From positions 1 to 11,218 of the forward strand of contig CAXYVC010000090.1 of the NCBI GenBank assembly GCA_964292295.1: a stretch of DNA of 11,218 nucleotides, read 5' to 3'. The notes below the pieces were generated by a model, which saw only the letters and a program-made list of their open reading frames with translations, searched no databases and had not been told where the DNA came from. How positions within the stretch are numbered: position 1 is the first letter of the stretch; the number at the start of each line of letters is the position of its first letter. The translations under genes and the position numbers were made by a program. Shown one piece after another: positions 5,800-11,218 of this stretch. This DNA is from CAXYVC01 sp964292295 (GTDB taxonomy: Bacteria; Acidobacteriota; Holophagae; Holophagales; Holophagaceae).

Positions 5800-6948
5800 A
5801 TGGCCTGTGGAAGCACCCCCCGCGAGCTGCGCAAGTTCTTTGCGCCGGAGTTCGTTTTCGGGGCGGGGGCGCTGGAACTGGCGGGGCGCTACGCCCAGAA
5901 CCTCGGGGCCCGCCAGGTGCTGGTGGTGAGCGATCCCGGCGTGCGGGCTGCGGGCTGGCTGGACCAGGTCGCGGCCAGCCTGGAGGGCGTGGGCCTTCCC
6001 TGGACCTGCTTCGACGGGGTGAGCCCCAACCCCCGCGCCGAGGAGGTGGCCGAGGGGGCGCGCTTCTACGCCGCCTGCGGGGCGGACGTGATCCTGGCTC
6101 TGGGAGGGGGGAGCCCTATGGACTGCGCCAAGGGCATCCTCGTGGTCGCCGCCAACGGGGGGGACGTGCGGGACTACGAGGGCGTGGACGAGGTCGCCCA
6201 GCCCGGGCCTCCCCTCATCTGCATCCCCACCACCGCGGGGACCGCGGCGGATGTCTCCCAGTTCGCCATCATCTCGGACCGTCAGGCCCACCGGAAGTTC
6301 GCCATCATCAGCCGCAAGGTGGTTCCCGACGTGGCACTCATCGATCCCCGCACCCTGGACACGGCGTCGCCCTTCCTGCGGGCCTGCACGGGCATGGACG
6401 CCCTGACGCACGCCGCGGAGGCCCTGGTTTCCAATGCCGGGGGGCCGCTCACCGAACTGCACGCCCTGGAGGCCGTGCGCCTGGTGGCCGACCACCTCCA
6501 GGAGGCGGTGGAGAAGGGCACGGAGACTTCCCAGGAGGGCATGATGCGGGCGAGCCTGGAGGCGGGCCTGGCCTTTTCCAACGCCAGCCTGGGGGCCGTG
6601 CACGCCATGGCCCACGCCCTGGGCGGCCTGATGGACCTCCCGCACGGCCTCTGCAATGCCCTGCTGCTGCCCCACGTGGTGGCCTTCAACTTCGCCGAAA
6701 GCTCCGGCTGCTACGCCCTGCTCGCCCGGGCCCTGGGCGTGGAGGGCGCGGGGCGGGAGGAACTCGTGCGCGCCCTGCTGGACCTGAACGTCCGCCTGGG
6801 CATCCGCCAGGGGCTCGGTGACCTGGGGGTGACCCGCGAGGCCTTGGGCGACCTGGCCCGGACGGCCCACCTGGACCCCTGCCTGGTGACGAACCCGCGG
6901 GCCGCCAGCCCGGAGGACCTCGAGGTGGTCTATGCCGAAGCCCTCTGA
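5800..6948 (+). CDS. ercA: Iron-containing alcohol dehydrogenase homologue, ErcA-type regulatory protein
   Basis: A group III (iron-dependent) alcohol dehydrogenase fold of 382 residues. The NAD-binding GGGSPMD is at 102-108, and IPTTAGTAADVS follows near 142. The metal ligands typical of the family are all kept: D200 and H204 in GMDALTHAAEA, H268 in AVHAMAH and H282 in LPHG. The ends, ELRKFFAPEFVFGAGA and DPCLVTNPRAASPEDLEVVY, match what I recall of the ErcA subgroup. In Pseudomonas, ErcA is tied to sensor kinases that control ethanol oxidation. The ATG at 5800 is preceded by GGAG at 6 nt and gives the family length; the open frame reaches back to 5575 but upstream residues look non-coding. 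Its last 17 nt overlap the start of the hybrid kinase gene, so the two are probably translated together. Either a catalytic role (alcohol or aldehyde conversion) or a sensory role is possible. The subgroup assignment is from memory. Confidence 0.85.
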   Translation: MACGSTPRELRKFFAPEFVFGAGALELAGRYAQNLGARQVLVVSDPGVRAAGWLDQVAASLEGVGLPWTCFDGVSPNPRAEEVAEGARFYAACGADVILALGGGSPMDCAKGILVVAANGGDVRDYEGVDEVAQPGPPLICIPTTAGTAADVSQFAIISDRQAHRKFAIISRKVVPDVALIDPRTLDTASPFLRACTGMDALTHAAEALVSNAGGPLTELHALEAVRLVADHLQEAVEKGTETSQEGMMRASLEAGLAFSNASLGAVHAMAHALGGLMDLPHGLCNALLLPHVVAFNFAESSGCYALLARALGVEGAGREELVRALLDLNVRLGIRQGLGDLGVTREALGDLARTAHLDPCLVTNPRAASPEDLEVVYAEAL

Positions 6949-8938
6949 CCCGGGTGCGCTCCGCGACAAGATCCTGGGGCTGGGAGAGCACTCCCTCCAC
7001 AAGAGCCACTTCGCGGAGCTGCGCCAGAGGGTGCGGGAGCTGGAGGCCAGCGAGGACCGCTTCAGCGTGGCCTTCAAGGCCAGTCCGGCCCTGCTCGTGC
7101 TTTCCCTCCTGAAGGACGCGCGGATGCTGGAGGTCAATCCGGCCTTCTGCGAGGCCCTGGGCTACGCCCGCGAGGAGCTCCTCGGGCGAAGCGCCCTCGA
7201 ACTGGACGTGTGGGACGATCCGGAGGAACGGACGCGCATCCTGGCGATGCTTGCCGCGGGCCGCACGGTCAAGGACGAGGAGGTCCACCTGCGGAGGAAG
7301 GACGGTAGCAGCATCACCACGCTGGCCTCGGTGGAACGGATCCGCATCCAGGACGCAGACGGCATCTTCTTCCTGGCCCTGGACGTCACCGAGCGCCGCC
7401 GCATCGAGGAGGCCCTTCGGGTCAGCGAAGCCCGCCTGCGGGCGGCTTTCGAGCACCTGCCCTTCGACTTCTGGGTGTGCGATATGGAGGGGCGCTACCT
7501 CCTCCAGAACCCGGCTTCGGAAGCCCACTGGGGCGATCGGGTGGGACGCCTGGTGGGCGAGCTGGACCTGCTCCCGGAGCTCCGGGTGGTCTGGGAAGGC
7601 CGCGCCGGCCGGGCCCTGGGGGGGGGGACGGTGGGCTACGAGGAGGCCTACCCGGAAGGCAAGGAGCTCCGCCACGTGCTGGGGCTGCTGGCGCCGATCC
7701 TGGAGGGGGGCAGGGTCCGCGGCATCCTGGGGGTGGACGTGGACGTGAGCGAGCAGAAGCAGGCCGAGGCGGAGCGCCAGCGCCTCCAGGCCCAGCTCAC
7801 CCAGTCCCAGAAAATGGAGGCCATCGGTCAGCTCGCGGGCGGCGTGGCCCACGATTTCAACAACCTGCTCACCGTGATCACCCTCCAGGGCGAGCTCCTG
7901 CGCGAGCGCCTGGAGGTGGGGGGCGCGGTTCCTCCCGCGCTGGAGGAGATCCTGCTGGCGGCCCGGCGCGCCCAGGACCTCACGCGCCAGCTCCTGGTCT
8001 TCGGACGCAAGCAGGTGCTCCAGCCCCGCCTCGTCTCCCTGAACGAGGTGCAGACCGAGGCCGAGAAGATGCTGCGCCGCCTCATCGGCGAGCACATCCT
8101 CCTGGAGACGCGCTACGCCGAGGGGCTTCCGCCCGTGCATGCGGATCCGGGCCAGCTCACCCAGGTGGTGCTGAACCTCGCCATCAACGCACGGGATGCG
8201 ATGCCCGAGGGAGGGCGGCTCTTCCTGGAGACCCAGACGGCGGAGCTGGATGCCGCCCACGAGCGGGTGCGCAGCGGGGAGCTGGAGCCGGGCTCTTACG
8301 TGGTGCTGGCGGTGGGGGACACGGGCTGCGGCATGGACCGCGCCACCCTCGCGCGCATCTTCGAGCCCTTCTTCACCACGAAGGAGGCGGGCAAGGGCAC
8401 GGGGCTCGGCCTGGCCACCGTGTACGGCATCGTCAAGCAGAGCGGGGGCCAGATCTGGGTGTACAGCGAGCCGGGCCTGGGCACCCAGTTCCGGATCTAC
8501 CTCCCCCGCGCGGATGCGGTGCTCGCGGATGCCGTTCTCGCGGAGGCGGCGCCCCAGGCGCTGCGGGCGGGGAGGGGCACGGTGCTGGTGGTGGAGGACG
8601 AGGCGGGCATCCGGGAGCTGGTGGTGCAGGCCCTGGACGGATGGGGCTACCGGGTTCTCGCCGCGGGCGATCCCCCCGAGGCACGGCGTCTGGCGGTCAC
8701 CCACGACGGCGGCATCGACCTGCTCCTCACGGACATGATCATGCCCAACGGCCGCGGGGATGCCCTGGCGGCGGAACTGTCCGCAAGCCGTCCAGACCTG
8801 AAGGTGATCATCATGTCCGGCTACACCGATGCGGCGGTGCAGTTCCACGGGGCGGATATGGAGGGCCTCGCCTTCCTGCAGAAGCCCTTCACCCTGCGGG
8901 AGCTCAACCGCCGCCTGGGGGAGATGCTGGGGGGCTGA
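6932..8938 (+). CDS. Hybrid sensor histidine kinase (PAS-PAS-HisKA-HATPase-REC)
   Basis: A soluble hybrid histidine kinase of 668 residues with no visible membrane segment. Order: a short N-terminal motif KILGLGEHSLHKSHF (13-27) followed by a coiled-coil stretch; PAS 1 (about 42-155, ending DVTERRR); PAS 2 (about 165-275, ending DVSEQKQAEA); HisKA with the H-box GQLAGGVAHDFNNLL (phosphorylated H307); HATPase with N419 in the N-box (LNLAINARDAM), D463 in DTGCGMD, and GKGTGLGLATVYG; and a receiver domain from about 550 (VLVVEDEAG) with acceptor D601 in LLTDMIMP and K651 in QKPF. The H-box GGVAHDFNN is typical of kinases that carry or pair with a receiver. The ATG lies inside the 3' end of ercA. 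I recall the N-terminal motif as a feature of kinases next to ercA. No DNA-binding response regulator is in the window, so the output partner is unknown. Confidence 0.93.
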   Translation: MPKPSDPGALRDKILGLGEHSLHKSHFAELRQRVRELEASEDRFSVAFKASPALLVLSLLKDARMLEVNPAFCEALGYAREELLGRSALELDVWDDPEERTRILAMLAAGRTVKDEEVHLRRKDGSSITTLASVERIRIQDADGIFFLALDVTERRRIEEALRVSEARLRAAFEHLPFDFWVCDMEGRYLLQNPASEAHWGDRVGRLVGELDLLPELRVVWEGRAGRALGGGTVGYEEAYPEGKELRHVLGLLAPILEGGRVRGILGVDVDVSEQKQAEAERQRLQAQLTQSQKMEAIGQLAGGVAHDFNNLLTVITLQGELLRERLEVGGAVPPALEEILLAARRAQDLTRQLLVFGRKQVLQPRLVSLNEVQTEAEKMLRRLIGEHILLETRYAEGLPPVHADPGQLTQVVLNLAINARDAMPEGGRLFLETQTAELDAAHERVRSGELEPGSYVVLAVGDTGCGMDRATLARIFEPFFTTKEAGKGTGLGLATVYGIVKQSGGQIWVYSEPGLGTQFRIYLPRADAVLADAVLAEAAPQALRAGRGTVLVVEDEAGIRELVVQALDGWGYRVLAAGDPPEARRLAVTHDGGIDLLLTDMIMPNGRGDALAAELSASRPDLKVIIMSGYTDAAVQFHGADMEGLAFLQKPFTLRELNRRLGEMLGG

Positions 8939-8944
8939 GGACGC

Positions 8945-8959
8945 GAAGGGCGTTCCTTC
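8945..8959. terminator. Short hairpin between convergent genes
   Basis: GAAGG-GCGTT-CCTTC forms a 5-bp stem with a 5-nt loop in the 20-bp gap between the convergent kinase and LolB-like genes; the last base belongs to the minus-strand stop codon. It has no run of U on either strand and is weak, so it is at best a minor shared stop signal. Confidence 0.2.
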
Positions 8960-9438
8960 TACCTCGTGGCTTCTCCGCGCTCCCAGCGGGTGCGCGTGAG
9001 CCACACGAGCAGCTCCTTGCCCTGGTCGTCCCGTCCCGCATAGCGGAGCTTCACCGGGCCGAGGGCGTCCCGCTTCGTGACCGTCACGCCGGGGCCCTTC
9101 CCCTCGGTGAGGAGATGGAAGAGCGCCTCCACCGTGCCGGCTTCGGGCAGGAAGGGCAGGGGCAGGCCCGCGAGTCCCGGGCTGTGGCGGTCCACCTGGC
9201 GGCGGGGGATCTGGAGGCGGTAGCCGCTGGCAGTGCTGCCCTGGAGGAGCATCAGGCGCTCGCCCAGGCCGTGGAGCTCGAGCACGAGGCTCCCGGATGC
9301 GGGCGGGAGGCTGATTCCCAGGGTGCCCTTGCCTTCGCCGTCCGCCCCTGCGTAGCCCCAGGCGTACTGGGCCCGGAGCGGCTCCGGGGCGGGGGCGGGA
9401 AGCACCTGGGCCGGCGGGGGAGGCGGGATCAGCAGCAT
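8959..9438 (-). CDS. Hypothetical protein, possibly LolB-like
   Basis: A 159-residue protein with no family I can assign firmly. It begins MLLIPPPPPAQ with a proline-rich start, then has alternating strand-like segments (YAWGYAGADGEGKGTLGISL; GSLVLELHGLGERLMLLQG; PVKLRYAGRDDQGKELLVWL) ending in TRTRWERGEATR. The order of features and the final strand-rich segment before RW are compatible with LolB, the outer-membrane receptor for lipoproteins. However, there is no signal peptide and no lipobox cysteine, and the protein contains no cysteine at all. The ATG at 9438 is chosen because it starts one base after the TPR gene stop and has AGAGGA about 8 nt before it; an upstream start at 9504 would lie deep inside the TPR gene. 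It is probably co-translated with the TPR gene. LolB-like function is inferred from synteny known for Pseudomonas and from weak likeness. Confidence 0.6.
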   Translation of the reverse strand: MLLIPPPPPAQVLPAPAPEPLRAQYAWGYAGADGEGKGTLGISLPPASGSLVLELHGLGERLMLLQGSTASGYRLQIPRRQVDRHSPGLAGLPLPFLPEAGTVEALFHLLTEGKGPGVTVTKRDALGPVKLRYAGRDDQGKELLVWLTRTRWERGEATR

Positions 9439-9439
9439 G

Positions 9440-11218
9440 TCAGTCGTCCTCTTCTTCCTCTTCCCCGGGGTCCTCGGCGCCTTCGGGCTCGCCGTGCGGC
9501 GCATCGTCGCCGGCGTCGGCCTCGGGGACCGGATCGAGGCCGCCCTGGGCGCGGGCGATCCGCACGCGCAGTTCCCGGGCGCGCTGTTCCAGGCGATCCC
9601 GTCCGGGGAAGGCGTAGGCGAGGGCGCGCTCCCACTGGGCCAGTGCGTCCTCGAGGCGCTCCAGCTTCAGCAGGGCCTCCCCCAGGTGCGCGCGGATCTC
9701 CGGGCTGAAGGGCGCGAGTTCCGCGGCCTCGCGGAGGGCCTTCTCCGCCTCGGCGGTACGCCCCAGCTTGAAGAGGGCCCAGCCCCAGGAGTCCATGGTC
9801 TGGCCGTTCTTGGGCTCCTGCTTCAGGGCCGCCTCGATGAGGCGGGCGCCCTCCTGCAGGTCCAGCCCCTGCTCCACCAGCAGGTACCCCAGGTTGTTCT
9901 GGAGGGTGGCGTGCCCGGGCTTCAGGCGCTGGCCCTCCCGGAGCACCGCCAGGGCCTCGGGAACCCGTCCCAGCTCCTGGAGGGCGTTGGCTTCCAGCAG
10001 CAGCAGCTCCGCATCCCGCAGGGGCGCCGCGCGGCGGGCCTCCTGCACCGTCTGGAGGCAGCGGTCCCAGCGGCGGAAGTCGGCCCACAGGGCTGCGGTG
10101 GATTCCAGGTCCAGCTGGCGGAGGGCCTGGCGGGAGGCCTTCTTCGCGAAGATCCCCTCCTCGAAGCGGTCGGGCGGCAGGGTGCGAGCGAGCTGGAAGA
10201 TGCCGCGCTCCGGCCATCGGGCCATGCCCTGGCGCAGCACCGCGCGGGCCTCCCGGAAGGCCTCCTGGCGCAGGAGGGCCTGGGCCTTGAGGGCCGACAG
10301 CTCCGGGCTCGTGTCCGCCGGCCAGTCCGCCAGGAGAGCCAGCAGGTCGGTGTTGCGGTCCAGGAGCAGCAGCGCGGCGCCCAGCAGGCCGCGCGCGTTG
10401 GTGCGGATCTCCGGGCTCGCGGGGGACTGGAGGAGTTCCCGCAACGCGGGCTCGGCTTCCCCGAGGCGCCCCAGGTTCATCAGGGCCAGGGCGCGCTGGT
10501 AGGCGACCTGGGGGGAGGCGCGCAGCTCCCGGGCCTTGTCGAGGCTCTGGAGCGCGTCCGCGAAGCGACCGGTGCGGATCTGGATGAGGGAGACGTTCTC
10601 CCAGACCGCCGCTTCCTTGGGAAGGTGGCGGCCCAGCAGGCGGAAGGACTCCTCGGCGTGCCCCAGGTAGCCCTGCTCCACCTGGTAGCGCGCCAGTTCC
10701 TCCAGCAGGCGGAGCTGGCGTGCATCCGGCGCGGGGCGCTCCCCCAGGGCCATCACCGCCTCGCGCCTGGCTTCGTAGCGTCCCAGGGTGAAGGCCAGAT
10801 AGGCGGCGCGCTCGAAGGCCACGTCCGCCAGGGCGCGCCCCTGGAAGCTGAAGGGCGGGCGCATGCGGCCCACCCGCAGCCAGGCGTTCAGCGCGCCGGG
10901 CTCGTCCTTCAGGGTCTCGCAGACCTCCGCGAGGCGCGTCCACAGCTCGGGGTCCCCCGGAAGGAGGCGGCCGGCGCGCTCCAGGGCCTGCTTGGCCAGG
11001 GGGCGGGCATCCTCCTTCCCGCGGCCGCGGGCGTGCTGGAGGGTGCCCAGGTGGGCCCATGCCTCCGCGCTGCGGGGGGCCAGCTCCGTGGCGAGCCGGA
11101 GGGGGACCACGACTCCGTCCAGGTCGCCTGCCTCCCTGTGCGCCTCGGAGGGGCGCAGGTGGGCCTCGGCGCTCCGGGGGACCAGGTCGAGCACCCGGCC
11201 GTACAGGGCCGCGGCCGC
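9440..11218 (-). CDS. Tetratricopeptide-repeat protein, 5' end beyond the window
   Basis: 592 residues are visible and the frame stays open to the right edge (reading AAALYGRVLDLVPRSAEAHL), so the true start is outside; a GTG at 11194 lies within a repeat and is not a likely start. The protein is built of TPR units. Clear ones are near the N-terminal end (LDLVPRSAEAHLRPSEAHRE; ELAPRSAEAWAHLGTLQ) and at the C-terminal end (GHATLQNNLGYLLVEQG; NGQTMDSWGWALFKLGR; PEIRAHLGEALLKLERLEDA). The stretch NNLGYLL...DSWGWALFKLG resembles the C-terminal repeats of the long TPR protein encoded next to lolB in Pseudomonas (recalled as PA4667). The last 30 residues are strongly acidic (GEEEEEDD). TPR proteins act as protein-binding scaffolds; a role in cell-envelope or outer-membrane protein assembly is inferred from synteny only. 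Cellular location cannot be read without the N-terminus. Confidence 0.88.
   Translation of the reverse strand, partial: AAAALYGRVLDLVPRSAEAHLRPSEAHREAGDLDGVVVPLRLATELAPRSAEAWAHLGTLQHARGRGKEDARPLAKQALERAGRLLPGDPELWTRLAEVCETLKDEPGALNAWLRVGRMRPPFSFQGRALADVAFERAAYLAFTLGRYEARREAVMALGERPAPDARQLRLLEELARYQVEQGYLGHAEESFRLLGRHLPKEAAVWENVSLIQIRTGRFADALQSLDKARELRASPQVAYQRALALMNLGRLGEAEPALRELLQSPASPEIRTNARGLLGAALLLLDRNTDLLALLADWPADTSPELSALKAQALLRQEAFREARAVLRQGMARWPERGIFQLARTLPPDRFEEGIFAKKASRQALRQLDLESTAALWADFRRWDRCLQTVQEARRAAPLRDAELLLLEANALQELGRVPEALAVLREGQRLKPGHATLQNNLGYLLVEQGLDLQEGARLIEAALKQEPKNGQTMDSWGWALFKLGRTAEAEKALREAAELAPFSPEIRAHLGEALLKLERLEDALAQWERALAYAFPGRDRLEQRARELRVRIARAQGGLDPVPEADAGDDAPHGEPEGAEDPGEEEEEDD

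Noticed and set aside
3538..7137. 1199-codon minus-strand frame across the activator and ercA
   Set aside because: Out-of-frame with the activator and antisense to ercA; composition is biased and no domain is visible.
6686..9004. Long minus-strand frame opposite ercA and the kinase
   Set aside because: His/Gln/Pro-rich antisense reading without motifs; the plus strand has complete enzyme and kinase motifs.
7477..9708. Long plus-strand alternative frame across the kinase and the LolB-like gene
   Set aside because: Gly/Arg/Pro-rich frame shadow that crosses a convergent gene boundary without a sensible start.
9429..11060. Long minus-strand alternative frame in the TPR gene
   Set aside because: Pro/Gly/Arg-rich; the neighbouring frame has regular TPR repeats.
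1..11218. CRISPR arrays, tRNA/rRNA genes, insertion sequences or phage genes
   Set aside because: No regularly spaced repeats, transposase motifs or RNA gene signatures were found; base composition looks even across the window.

Overview
The window is uniformly GC-rich bacterial DNA with tightly packed genes and strong third-position G/C bias. There are no tRNA or rRNA genes, insertion sequences or CRISPR repeats that I can see. The mix of genes suggests an anaerobic or facultative Gram-negative bacterium: citrate-lyase genes with an Aquifex-type aconitase, a sigma-54 activator, an ErcA/hybrid-kinase pair, and a TPR/LolB-like pair. My best guess is a member of the Acidobacteriota class Holophagae (Geothrix/Holophaga-like). 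This is a low-certainty inference; I recall that Geothrix fermentans was described as fermenting citrate.

Region 1 (1-3258, minus strand) is a citrate-use operon read right to left: aconitase (acn), citrate lyase ligase (citC), then the start of the citrate lyase acyl carrier protein (citD), which runs off the left edge. The lyase catalytic subunits citE and citF would be expected beyond the edge. Region 2 (3259-3554) is its control region. It holds a near-consensus sigma-54 promoter on the minus strand (TTGGCAC-N5-TCGCT), two palindromes upstream at activator-site distances, and a roughly 150-nt leader that contains a 17-bp palindrome. Region 3 (3555-5597, minus) encodes a sigma-54 enhancer-binding protein with an N-terminal sensory domain, a PAS domain, an AAA+ domain and an unusual non-Fis C-terminus. 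The layout argues that it switches on acn-citCD in response to citrate or a related acid.

Region 4 (5598-5799) is a divergent intergenic spacer. Region 5 (5800-8938, plus) is a translationally coupled pair: an iron-dependent alcohol dehydrogenase homologue of the ErcA type, then a cytoplasmic PAS-PAS-kinase-receiver hybrid histidine kinase that begins inside the last codons of ercA. This looks like a sensory unit rather than a simple catabolic gene.

Region 6 (8959-11218, minus) converges on the kinase gene with almost no spacer. It carries a long TPR-repeat protein, open at the right edge, and one base after its stop a 159-residue protein. Order and C-terminal features resemble the TPR-lolB pair known from Pseudomonas (from memory), but this protein has no lipobox cysteine.

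The main candidates for something new are the complete sigma-54 activator/promoter/aconitase-citrate lyase module and the ErcA/hybrid-kinase pair. Neither is wholly without precedent at the family level.
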